Origin: Rosa chinensis | Lineage: Eukaryota > Streptophyta > Magnoliopsida > Rosales > Rosaceae | Assembly (NCBI RefSeq): GCF_002994745.2 | Contig: NC_037090.1 | Location: forward strand, 34,020,501 to 34,084,500 | Reading direction: 5' to 3' | DNA: 64,000 nt | Shown: positions 12,709-23,604 of the stretch, piece by piece | Layout: every line of letters starts with the position of its first letter | Position numbering within the stretch: position 1 is the stretch's first letter | Position numbers and translations under genes: made by a program | Notes under the pieces: generated by a model | Told to the model about the DNA's origin: nothing | Database searches by the model: none | What the model saw: the letters and a program-made list of their open reading frames with translations, nothing else

Positions 12709-13388
12709 ACCAAACACAAAAATCCCTTTCTTTCTAACTATTTTGATCATGGAGTTGGGAGAGTTGTGAGCGGCACGTTGTGATTCCTTATTTCGAATAT
12801 GCCGCTTTAGCTTTTCTAGTTGTTTCTTGTTAAATAACATTATAACAAACCCAGAAAAAAAATTTCAAATCCAATCCTTGACCAATCAAATATACAACCC
12901 AGAAGAAATTTCAAATCAAATTCTCAAAAAGCCACAAATACCTTCCACTTGTGTTGTTTTAAATTCAAGAGCTTCCAGTCTGTCTCTTCTCCTTCTCTTC
13001 CTTCTTTCCCATTATGTTCTCCCTTTCTTTCGTCTAGCCTCTTTCTCTGTATTGACCGAACACAAAAATCCGGACGGGAAAAAAAAAACACAAAACAAAC
13101 ACAGTTTTTATCGAGTGCTAAAACCGATCATCTCGAAGAGTCAATACCCTAAAAATTCAATTGCTAACCTTGGTTCTGCAGCAAAGATGGTGGCTTTGTG
13201 CTGGTCTGAGAAGTGGTTTTCTGGGTCGGCTTTGTTTTGGAAGTTATAGTCATCAACACAGTTCTTTGTGAGGTGGATTTTGACTCCCGTGTGAGGGATT
13301 AGAGTAGACGGCTCTAGAAGAGAGAAGAAGATCATATCGATCCACAGCAGAACAAAAAAAATCTCAAAGGAGGGCAGAACGGTTTTTT

Positions 13389-14400
13389 CACTACAACAAA
13401 AAACCTCATTTGCGAGAAACAAATTCCTCGCTAAAAACAGACATTTCGTCGCGGAAGTACTTCCGCGAGGAAATTCTTTTCGTCTTCAATTCGTCGGAGA
13501 ATGCTCGTCAAGAAAAGGTTTAGTGACGAAAAAACAATGTCCTCGTCAAACCCTTTCCGTGATGAAATCTATTTGTCTCGCTGTTATTCTATAGCGACAA
13601 TTTCTTTCCTCACTCAAACCCATACTTTTTTCTCGTTAAAAAAGTTCAACAATTAGAAAATAGTCGTTAAATATATTTTCCGACATACTAGATTTCGTCG
13701 CGAAATTAATTATTTCCTCGCCAATGATAACTAAAATTAAAAAATGTAAATAAATAAAATATTTAAACTACTTTTTCTGCGACGAATTTTCGTCGTTATA
13801 AGCTTTGGGTGAGGAAGCTTTTTCTCGCTGTAAACCTTTTTTAGCGAGGATATTTTGTTTCATTGTACCATGTATTCTTTCAGTGAGAAAAAATTTTCTC
13901 GTTAAAGATACTTAACAATGAGGAATATGTTTTCCATCGGCGTTGGAACTACAGTTTTTGGAACGAAAATATTTTCGTCGTTATAAATAGCTTTGGGCGA
14001 CCAAGTTTTTCTTCGCTATAAACTGTTTTCAGCGAGGAAATTTTGTTTCTTCGTAAAATGTATCTTTTCAATGAGAAGGTTTTCTCGATAAAGATACTCA
14101 ACACTGAGGAATGTGTTTTTCGTTGGTGTATGGACTACAGTTTTTGGGACAAAAATATTTTCGTCGTTATAAATAACTTTGGACGAGGAAGTTTTTCCTC
14201 TCTATAAACTGATTTCAGCGAGGAAATTTTGTTTCATCGTAATATGTATCTTTTTCAAGAAGAAAAAGTTTTCTCGATAAAGATACTCAACGAGGAATGT
14301 GTTTCCATCAGTGTAGGATCTACAGTCTACAGTGAGAAAATTTATTTTTGTCGTTATTGATTTTAATCTATAGCGAGGAAATTTGTTTTTGTTGCAGTTG
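13389..14400. repeat. CACTA C left subterminal array
   Basis: The block TATTTTCGTCGTTATAAATA recurs at about 13786, 13972, 14157 and 14340, a period near 185 bp. Copies of GCGAGGAAATTTTGTTTC lie in between. These are direct repeats in the CACTA terminal region. Confidence 0.8.
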
Positions 14401-14616
14401 TCTTCTTATTACGATACGACCTGCCAGCGATACATATTATTTTATTCTAAAAAGAGGATTCTTATTCAAAACTAGTTAAACAATAAACAAAATAATAATT
14501 TATAATGTTGTCTACCATAACTACTAATTGGAATAGTCTAAAGTCAATACTGAACTAAAAATGATCCAAAAATCAATTAACTTGTTTAACTGATACTAAA
14601 TCCTAGATACGCATAA

Positions 14617-16938
14617 CTAACTTGATGCTTGTTGGTTCATAAAGGTTGCCATGAACTGCTCAAACTTTTTGCCTTGCTTCTGCAATTCTTGGATCAACAC
14701 GTTTTGTGCATCAATCTTTTCTTGTTGAGCCTTTATAGTATCTTGGGTCTCTTCAAGTATATCTTCTAACTCTTTATTCTTCTCAGACATTTCATCTAGT
14801 GACGATCGAGAAGTGCTAGATGGTGGAGGCCTAGGGCCAAAACCACAACCCTTGATGTAGCCTGATTTTACTCCAAGAACCTTTGCACATATTTCATCAT
14901 CATTCATAGTTCGAGTCCCATCAGGAAGGGTTGTCTCAGTTCGCATCTTAACCATTTGATCCTGCAAATAAAAGAAAATACATTTAAGTGTGTATGCTTA
15001 GTTCCTAGTAAATCAAAATAATCTCTTGTAATGTATAGGTATATTCATCATCTTAATCTATGTAATTGTTTTTTATATAAATACATATCTACGTATGAAT
15101 ATGCATATATAGTTATACATCTATAATTCAAATTATATTATATACATCAATAGGTCACTTACCCATAATTCTTTCGCTCCCAAGTCCCAACCTTTTTTAA
15201 TGCTTTTGTACTCCATTTCAAAGCGTTCAATTGCACCTAGCATCTCCCCTGATTGTGCATCCTATTGCATTAAACAAAAAAATGTTGTTAAGACATGTAT
15301 AATAGTTACAATATATTAATTAATAAAATTATATAGATAACTTACAATCTGTTCTTGGTGCAACATAAAAGACTTCGACCCTGCTTTATGGTGATATTTC
15401 AAACGTGACCTATTAATAGAATTTTTCTCTGAAACAATCTGGAAAGTATAACATATCAAATAATTATTTTGGAATTGTAATTTTATGTTCTTATCATTAA
15501 AAAGCAAACTGAAATGTAGAAATTATTAACAAAATTAGTGTAGTATTTGAAAAGCAACTATAGCAAAAATAAAAAGAATAAACAAACAATCTTGTACGTA
15601 CCTGAAAATCTTCACTAGAAAAATAAGTGCACAGAAAAGCCCATTCTTCTTCAGTTTTAACATCTTTGTGTTTATTTTCTAATGCTTCCTCTTTTGTTGA
15701 GAATTGCTCAAAATGCTTCTTCAGCTTATAACGGAAGTTAGCAAACACTGTTCCAAAAGATTTATTCACATATCTCTTAACCCAAGGTAGAGACATGTCA
15801 ATGTTGTACTTAGTCTGCATATAAATAATTTAATGTTAGACAAAATACTTTACTATAGTTATATAATAAAATAAGAAAATTATTTAGGAAAAAAAAAATC
15901 ACTCACAGTTATTCTTTTGATCAAACTTGTCATATCTTCTGGTTTTACTTCCTTCCATTTTTTCACATTTAGAGGTGCATGGTTCCCAATGGTGAATCCA
16001 ATTTCATTAGCAAACATTTCCGCATATGGATCTGTGGGTCTGCCATTTTCTTTCTTGAAAGTCACAGGTATTTTAGTACCAAGCTGCTCATGCACCTTAT
16101 CAACATTTAAACCTCTTGTCTTTCCACGCACTTTTTTTTCTGGACCTTCTATTAAAAATTTAATTAGTGAAGTACACATGTATAATTAATAAATTTTAAA
16201 TACAACAAAGCAACACAATGAGTACCTGTAGTAGATCCTTGGATATCGACTGATGTCCTAGCATCATTCAACCCTTCAGTTGTAGCATTTATTGATGGCT
16301 GGTTAGTAGTTTGGCACTGAACGTGTGCATTCATTGAGTCACCTGTTATAATCAATGTAATTTTAACTTATGATTTCTATTTTTTTTTTTTTTGGGAATC
16401 AAGTCATGGGTTGAAATAACTTAAGATTGCAGTAGTTATTTTAGACCCATAAAGAATATATATAACCTAATTCAAAATGGTCAGAGTCTAACTTACCAAC
16501 ATTAGGCCTTTGGATAATGGTACTAGCAATAGCCTTTTGGGTAGTTCTATTAGAGATAGGCATATCAGGAACATCGAGTTCATCTTGCAAAGAATTTGGA
16601 AGTGAAGGTTCATTTGCTTGTACACGTCGCCGTTTTGTCACAGTGACACCTGTTCATTTAACATGATTTTCAGTAATCATGAGTGAAATAAATAAAATAA
16701 TTCTATATTTACATACTATGTTTGTAGCAAAGAAATTGTATTGTACATACCAACATTAGCCTTTTGGGCACCGGAAACGTTCGAACGAAGACGTTTCTCC
16801 ATTTTTACAATCACGACAAGGGCAACGTGTCTTATTTTCTATGTTCAGGTGTTCTTTTGCAGCATCCATAAATAATTTGAGACCATTGGTAAATTCTGGT
16901 TGAAATCTATGTTTCAAGTACATCCAACTTCGGTCCAT
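14617..16938 (-). pseudogene. CACTA TNP-type gene: transposase-associated domain plus Transposase_24-like region
   Basis: ATG at 16938 opens a transposase-associated domain (MDRSWMYLKHRF, then a Cys cluster CPCRDCKN). Several exons follow toward lower coordinates: 16441-16641, 15880-16179 (PTDPYAEMFANE), 15497-15820 and 14617-14967. The last carries DDEICAKVLGVKSGYIKGCG, then a coiled coil (ELEDILEETQDTIKAQQEK) and a terminal stop. The middle and end match plant Ptta/En-Spm Transposase_24 proteins, thought to bind the element's DNA. Splice sites such as GTATGTAC (16750) are visible, but I did not resolve a single continuous frame. It may be an intact spliced gene rather than a pseudogene. Confidence 0.6.
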
Positions 16939-16989
16939 CCTAAAGAAAAACTTATATGTTAATTTTGTTTTAATAATTATAATCACAAT

Positions 16990-19480
16990 ATCTTTTATTT
17001 TCCTTCTATTTTATGTACTAGTAAACCTACTGAAGAAAGCAATGAACATGTATAATTCCACACAAGCATGAATAACAGGTCATGAAAGCACAAGAAACAT
17101 CACTCAATCATCAAAAACAAAAGTCAAAACATTCAAAATTCTCATGATCAAGCAATCAAAATTAAATTTCATCCGGTCACCATCTATGCTATCCTACGCA
17201 CACGCCGGGAATGCATCTACGGTTCTTGTGCATAATCAAACTCTTATATATTATCAACACACATACAAATTAGCATAGAGTATATATTATACATATAAAA
17301 AATAAGAGAATATAACTCACCTGGTGATGACACTGACTAATTTTGGGCTCTGTTTGAGGATCGAATTGTCATCTAACCTGCATTTTATGCACCAGGTTCT
17401 GTTAGAAAGCCTTTTTTTTTTTTTTTGAGTAGTGCATGAGATAAACAAAAAGCAGTAAGTAATCTCTAACTCTATTCCCAGGGCATCTTTAACTCAATTC
17501 TTTCCTATAGTATTGTTCTCAACTTGTTTGACTTTTACTCTTTATAAATTCTGATCCAGCTTTACTTAAACTGAATCTTTGCAAGCAGACCCAGTTACTC
17601 TTCCTCAGCCAACACCTTCTTTACTTATCAATCTAGCTATATATATACACCCCTAACACATAATACCCAACACCATTAGATATTCCATTATATGCTCATT
17701 TAGACATGTGTAAACCCATCTACAGAACTCCTCCACAATTATATACTATCTTCCTTTATTAAGGATTCCAATCATTAATTTTTCAGCTTTATAGAAGGTT
17801 AATATAGATCCTATCATCAAATAAAGTAACTGATTGTAAGACTAAAATGGAAGCTAAAAAAATTCTGCGTACACAGAACAAAATGATTACCTTAATATCT
17901 TGAACTACTTGAGCTAAATTTTGGAAATGCTCCAGACTCTTTCCTGCACAAAAGGTAATTTAAGGATCAATAGGTAATGAATTCTCCACTCTTACAACTG
18001 GATGTATTCTACATAAAGAATGATAACACAAGAGTTACAAGATTTACATATTATGTAGTCCAAGATCTCATTTATGTAGATAGAAATGATTTGCTATCAA
18101 GGTTTCACTTCTCAAATAAAAATGTTGATAACAGGAGATGACTCGTAGATTTGGTTGGTTACTAATTGTAATTCTTTTCAGAGAAACCTATAAATTTAAT
18201 CACTGAACCAAGCATATATAGGGCTAGCAGAGAAATCTATAAATTAAAACACACAAAAAGAAATCATTCCTTTTCATAGCAAAGTATTATGAATGTGTAG
18301 TGCTATTATATAGGGCTAGGATACCAAGTCTATAACTGTGAAGCCCAAAGCATTTTTTTCAGACTACAAGAGAAACGACAATACTTTAAGTCAATTTAAC
18401 AAAACACACGATCACTGATGATTATGAACTTGAACTTTTAGTTGACAAGTTAGCTAGCTAGATAGCTAGTATTGCATTAATCACAAGTAGAGATAATAAC
18501 CACAAGTAAAGAAATATTAATTGAACAATCAGAGAAAAAAAAAAAAACTAAGTCAAATCTCACATAGCAAGAAGTTAACAGGCCCAGCCGTCTGCAATTA
18601 CTAGTCCCATCCCCAGAAGAGAGGAACAAGCTAATGCAAAATTTACAAAAGAAGACTACAAAAGTAAAACAGAAAATCGCAGCAAAGGAAGATGACAAAA
18701 AAAAAAAAGCAATATGAAGCCGCAAAGCAAAAAACCAAAAAAGATGAATCCTTAATCTTCTAACTACGACAAGAACTTTTTATATAAGAGGAATTAAGCT
18801 ATAAGATAAACAATGGACTCCTAAATCGATTAACCAAAAGGACAACTTCAATTTAAATTAGGGAAAAGAAAAACTAGAAACAAATAAATTGAGATACAAC
18901 TTATACATGGATTTAGTAGACTAGCTCGTACGCAAGTTTTTTTTCCCTTTGTTTATGGCATTAACTTTCTGCCTTGCCCGATTGCTTGCTATCTAAGAGG
19001 AAGACCATCAAACCATTCTAATATTTTATCAAATATACACTGAATAGCTGCAAATTAAGGCAAAGCCATTGAACAGTAAAGACGATCAAGACAATCGAGG
19101 TATACATGCATAGCAACAAATTTAAAGAAGAGTTTTAGAGAGAGGATGTTAGAGGCTTAAAGAAGTTGATGAAAATCAGAATCAATTTCATTATATAATA
19201 AACAAATAAAAAATTTCAAGAAGAGCACAATCTGAATTCTTCAACCATAAATTAAACTCATCAATCATAGGATATTTACAGTAGCAAACTCCTAAATCAT
19301 CATCATCACTATCTTTTGCAGATGGACAACTGGGTTATAGTTTCTGGTAATTATTCAATTCAACCCAGACCCAATTCAATTCAATCCCAATTCGATCGAA
19401 ACCTTTATTGTGTTCTTGAAAATAAGATTTTCGTTAATCAAACTATACAATAATGATGTGTAAGGAGGAAGAAAGATGAA
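16990..19480. other. Unassigned interior of CACTA C
   Basis: AT-rich sequence without a recognised domain or terminus. It may be introns or leader of the minus-strand gene that starts coding at 16938. The only long open frames here are low-complexity. Confidence 0.4.
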
Positions 19481-19490
19481 TGTAGTCTTA

Positions 19491-19610
19491 CCTGCAGAGA
19501 TCAGAGCTTCAAAGATGGGAGATGCAGAGAGGGAGGCTCAAAGACGTATTATGAAGATGAAGGTCGACGAGATCGCCGTGAGAGAGAGAATTGAGTTTTG
19601 TTTCTTTTAG
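19491..19610 (-). other. Possible 5' non-coding exon of the CACTA C gene
   Basis: On the minus strand a CT-rich stretch (CTCAATTCTCTCTCTCACGG) runs into CTCTGCAG followed by GTAAGACT, a good donor. This looks like a leader exon spliced across a long intron to the coding exon at 16938. The link is inferred. Confidence 0.35.
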
Positions 19611-20184
19611 GTTTTATCTCTAATTGTTTTCCTTTTTAGATTAGCGCTTCTTCTTCTTTTTTTCCCTCCCCCTTCAGTAAATGAAACCAAAATGTCCCGC
19701 TTCTTTATTTTTAATTTTTTTTTCATCTTTCTAATCCTTCAATATGTCATTTATAAAAATAAAAATGTGTTTATAAAAATAAAAATGGGTTTAGGGTATC
19801 TCTATGATTGTGAATATCTTAACGGTTTTTAATTGTGGAGAAGTCTATGATATTTCCATCATAATTTTAAAAGCATGAATATGAATAATGCTTATGCATA
19901 TGAATAATGATTATAAAATTAGATACGTCATTATCGCATTGACCATTTGAAAGGTAAAGAAAAAAAATGATTCCGACAAATATAAACACTTAGCACATGT
20001 CATTCATTGGTAATCTTATAGTATATGTCGGTGTGTCTCTTATAGAGCATTTACCCTTAATCTATTAGAAATGTGAAAACTTCTCAATCTAATGGGAATA
20101 GCAAAATAGTATGTAGTTTTTGATTATCTTTTTTACCTGTTTTTCTATATTCTCAATAAGAAGATTTCTTGTTTATAGGAGATA

Positions 20185-20355
20185 TCCTGTTAAGGTGGAG
20201 ATATCTAATTAAGGCGGGAATATCTAATTGAGGTGGAAATATTTGGTCGAGGTAGGAAATTCTGGTCGAGGTTGAAATATCTGGTTTGAGGTGGGAATAT
20301 CTGATCAAGGTGGAAATATCCGGTCAAGGCGTGAATAGCTAATTGAGGAGAAAAT
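20185..20355. repeat. Minisatellite, about 20-24 bp unit
   Basis: About seven degenerate head-to-tail copies of a unit like GAGGTGGAAATATCTGGTC. The unit phase drifts toward the right end. Confidence 0.75.
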
Positions 20356-20489
20356 AACTTGTAGAGGAGGATCTTGATAGGATGAAACTCTTTAAGGAGG
20401 ATTTAAGTGACGAGAGATTTGCTCAAGGAAAAATCCGAATGAGGTACAATCTCTTTGAGATACAATCTAGTCAAGGCACAATCCCTTCG

Positions 20490-20785
20490 AAAAATCTAGT
20501 GTATAGATCATTTTTGCAAAGTTTCAGCCAAATTGAGGATCATTAAGGTATCTAACTCACTTAAACCAATGGACGAACTGAATATGTCCACCCTAAACCG
20601 TACTAGCTTTAAGGCAGTTCTCAACATCTTAACGACCATCAATTTGGCTGAAATTTGGAAGAGATGATCTATACATTAGTACCTAAAAACTTAGCGATCG
20701 AGATGTGGATATGAGACCGAAAAGTGACCCTAAACTCCAACCTCACACGTTAATTTCAGAGTGAGGCCTCACTCTAGATAGGATA
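20490..20785. mobile_element. Fold-back (palindromic) MITE, copy 1, left-truncated
   Basis: The two arms share GTGTATAGATCATTTTTGCA and its inverse around a centre near 20600. The right end reaches CTCTAGATAGGAT, as in copy 2. The left arm starts inside the element, so this copy is truncated. Confidence 0.6.
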
Positions 20786-20890
20786 TATATATATATATAG
20801 ATCCTATATATATGTATGTATGTATATATATACACACATATACATATATATATATATATACACACATATACATATATATATATATATATA
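20779..20890. repeat. (TA)n/(CA)n microsatellite cluster
   Basis: Alternating TA and CA/TG runs between fold-back copies 1 and 2. Confidence 0.9.
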
Positions 20891-21298
20891 TACAGATTTT
20901 ATCCAGAGCGGAGCTCCACTTTGAAAGTAACGTGTGAAGTTCGAGTTTTTGGTCACTTTTCGGTCGCATATCCACATCTCAACCGTTCAGTTTTTAGGTA
21001 CTAGTGTATAGATCATCTCTGCAAATTTTCAGCTAAATTGATGATCGTTAAGGTATCTAACTCGCTTAAACCAATGGACGGACTGAATCTGTCAACCTGA
21101 ACCGGACTAGCTTTAAGGCAATTTTCAACGCCTTAACGATCATCATTTTGACTGAAAATTTGCAGAGACGATCTATACGCTAATACCTAAAAACTGAACG
21201 GTCGAGATGTGGATATGTGACCGAAAAGTGACCAAAAACTCAAACTTCACAAGTAAATTTTCAAAACCGAGCTCCGTTCTGGATAGGATCTGTATATA
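20889..21298. mobile_element. Fold-back (palindromic) MITE, copy 2, complete
   Basis: Arms of about 190 bp are near-perfect inverted copies: outer end ACAGATTTTATCCAGAGCGG on the left, inverse ACAGATCCTATCCAGAACGG on the right, centre near 21090. There is no coding potential. Flanking (TA)n hides any target duplication. Related to copies 1 and 3. Confidence 0.75.
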
Positions 21299-21354
21299 GG
21301 GCTTTCACTAAGGGATCCTTTTTTTTGGTCTTTTATAGGGATAGGCATTAGACC

Positions 21355-21600
21355 AACTTTTAGATCATATTTTCACATCTTAACCATTCAGATTTTAGGT
21401 CTTAATGTATAGATCACTTTTACAAATTTTCAGCCAAATTGGTGATCGTTAAGGCATCCAAAACTGCAATTTACACGAATGGACCGAATCTGTCGAACCG
21501 GAACCGTTCGTGTTTATAATGGTAAATTGCAGTTTTGGATGCCTTAACGATCATCAAATTGGCTGAAAATTTGCAGAAGTGATCTATACATTAGGACCAT
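21355..21600. mobile_element. Fold-back (palindromic) MITE, copy 3, diverged
   Basis: Inverted arms carry AAGGCATCCAAAACTGCAAT and its inverse, centred near 21490. The arms share TTTTCAGCCAAATTG with copies 1 and 2, but the middle differs, so this is a subfamily. Confidence 0.65.
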
Positions 21601-21654
21601 GAAGTTGTATGATTTGTATGTTGCATTTAAATTGTTGAGGTTCATTATAAAACA

Positions 21655-21960
21655 ACCATGAAGTGGAAAATGAATTTAGAGAAACCAAACCGCTCGATGG
21701 AGACATTGTAATATTTTATGGTGGTTGTAAAAAATCTAGCCAATTTGGTTCTCGTTTCGAATTCGATCAACTAGGTCAAACTTAGTTACTCTTATAAACC
21801 TATATTTATATATCATACACTCCAAAGAGCAACCCCTATCAATTCAAAGAAAATGGAAAAACCGACCGTTGGATGGAATTATTACAATAAATTATGAGCG
21901 TGGTAAAAAATTTAGCCAATTTCACCATATTTTCGAATCCGATCGAATTTGTCAATCATC
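21655..21960. repeat. Diverged direct duplication
   Basis: Two stretches about 190 bp apart (near 21690 and 21875) share the order AAACCG..CG.T.GATGGA, GTAAAAAATYTAGCCAATTT and a TTTCGAAT..GATC tail. The source is unknown. Confidence 0.55.
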
Positions 21961-22249
21961 GTCATGATATGTAGAATATATATGCACATAATCTATATAG
22001 AAGTATGAGATAATGAGAACTTCCACATATGTGTGTGTGTTTGTAAATATATAAACTTATATAGATATGTACGTGTGTTTGTAAATATATAAACTTATAT
22101 AGATATATGTGTGTTTATAAATATATATATAGAGATATATATATATATATATAAACATACATATATAATAGTTTACGGGCTTTTACGGGTCGAGCCTAGC
22201 GGGGTTTTTGGCGGGCCGGGCTAGGTTTTTGTTGGCTTTTTGACGAGCC

Positions 22250-22960
22250 GGCCCGCCAAACACGGGCTTTTAGCGAGGAATTCATAATTTTGTCGCCATT
22301 GAATTTGGCGGGTTTTACATAATTTTCTGTCAAACTAATAACGACGAAATAGTTATTTCCTCACTAATTGCTTCTTTTCACGAGGAAATAATTCATCGTC
22401 AAACACGGGCTTTTAGCGAGGAATCCATAATTTTGTCGCCATTGAATTTGGCGGGTTTTACATAATTTTCCTCCAAACTAATAACGACGAAATCGTTATT
22501 TCCTCACTAAATGCTTCTTTTCACGAGGAAATAGTTCATCGTAAAACACGGGCTTTTAGGGAGGAATCCATAATTTTGTCTCCATTGAATTTGGCGGGTT
22601 TTATATAATTTTCCGCCAAACTAATAACGACGAAATAGTTATTTCCTCGCTAATTGCTTCTTTTCACGAGGAAATAGTTCATCGTAAAACACAGGATTTT
22701 AGCGAGGAATCCATAATTTTGTCGCCATTGAATTTGGTGGATTTCACATAATTTTCCGCCAAACTAATAACGACGAAATCATTATTTCCTCGCTAATTGC
22801 TTCTTTTCACGAGGAAATAGTTCATCGTAAAACACGGGATTTTAGCGAGGAATCCATAATTTTGTCACCATTGAATTTGGCGGCTTTACATAATTTTCCG
22901 CCAAACTAATAACAACGAAATCGTTATTTCCTCGTTGAATGTCGTTTTCGCCATGAAAAA
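22250..22960. repeat. CACTA C right subterminal tandem array, 144-bp unit
   Basis: About 4.5 direct copies with junction motif CACGAGGAAATAGTTCATCG near 22379, 22523, 22666 and 22809 (spacing 143-144 bp). Each holds TTGGCGGGTTTTACATAATT and TTCCTCGCTAATTGC. The homogeneous spacing suggests recent local amplification. Confidence 0.85.
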
Positions 22961-23272
22961 ATTCCTCATCCTAGTCTCATATTTCCTCGCTAATAACATG
23001 ATGATTTAGGAGACCAAACTATGGTCACTTTTAGTGATGAACAAAAATATTCGTCGTAGAAAGTGGTGTATAGTGAGGAAAATATGTTTCTCGCAGAAAA
23101 CCTAATGACATTTAGTGAGGAATCGAAATATTCCTCGTAAAAAGTGACATTTACTGAGGAAAATAAATTCCTCGCAAAAAACTTGGTCGCTAAAAAGACT
23201 TTCTGTTGTAGTGTTTCCAGCCCTACAAACTGTTCCTGACTATTCCTAAGCCTCGTGAACTGTTCCTTACTG

Positions 23273-23322
23273 TTGCCTTAGGAACAGTAGAATAGTGAAA
23301 CTCAACTTTCGTATATAGTAAA
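23273..23322 (-). repeat. Inverted repeat, right copy
   Basis: Partner of 12006-12055. It lies just outside the CACTA right end and just inside the candidate Helitron 5' end. Confidence 0.75.
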
Positions 23323-23604
23323 TAGTGCTTGATTACATACTGTTGGATAGCAACAGTTCTCTATTATGGGTCATTAGATTTTTGTTTGAAATGCATGCAA
23401 ACCATGCATTACATCACATGGGATTACTTGAGCTGATTTGCCGTGGGTTCCAACAAGAGCTAAAAGGCCGGTCATAGTTCTATTTTCAGCCCTCTCCACC
23501 CCCCTCTTCATCTTTAGCCCGTTGGACCTTCTCTTGTTGGAGCCCATCTTTTAGAAAAAAGGGCCAAAGGTCACCATATAGCCCTCTTGTTGGAGATGGC
23601 CTAA

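Larger units (their letters stand above)
13389..23213 (-). mobile_element. CACTA (EnSpm) element C, both termini present
   Basis: The left end is CACTACAACAAAAAACC at 13389; the right end, inverted, is CACTACAACAGAAAG ending at 23213. TTT flanks both sides (13386-13388 and 23214-23216), fitting a 3-bp duplication, though TTT is weak evidence in a T-run. Subterminal arrays of GCGAGGAA/TTCCTCGC motifs lie at both ends. Inside is one minus-strand gene with a transposase-associated domain and a Transposase_24-like region. The catalytic TNPD-type (Transposase_21) protein was not found, so the copy is probably non-autonomous. Several smaller elements sit in the 19.7-22.2 kb part. Confidence 0.8.
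11479..23332 (-). mobile_element. Probable non-autonomous Helitron, split by a CACTA element
   Basis: On the minus strand a GC-rich hairpin (CCCTGCAGCAACGCGCGGG, 11491-11509) is followed 8 nt later by CTAG and then host T (11478-11482), the canonical Helitron 3' end. A candidate 5' end, TC after a host A, lies at 23331-23332. Removing the nested CACTA leaves about 2.0 kb with no RepHel. Helitrons make no target duplication, so the 3' end is the firm part and the 5' end is a guess. Confidence 0.5.
8100..23601. mobile_element. PIF/Harbinger DNA transposon, interrupted by nested insertions
   Basis: The left end reads GACCGTCTCCAGTAAGAGGG and the right end, inverted, GGCCATCTCCAACAAGAGGG: imperfect terminal inverted repeats. 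Both are flanked by TAA (8097-8099 and 23602-23604), the 3-bp duplication typical of PIF/Harbinger. Inside are the two hallmark genes, a HARBI1-like transposase (plus) and a Myb/NAM-associated-like gene (minus), converging near 10.1-10.3 kb. Without the nested Helitron and CACTA DNA the element is about 3.6 kb, a normal length. Both genes are broken. Confidence 0.8.

Noticed and set aside
20769..21004. Open frames of repeated Tyr-Ile
   Set aside because: Simple translation of the (TA)n/(CA)n cluster.
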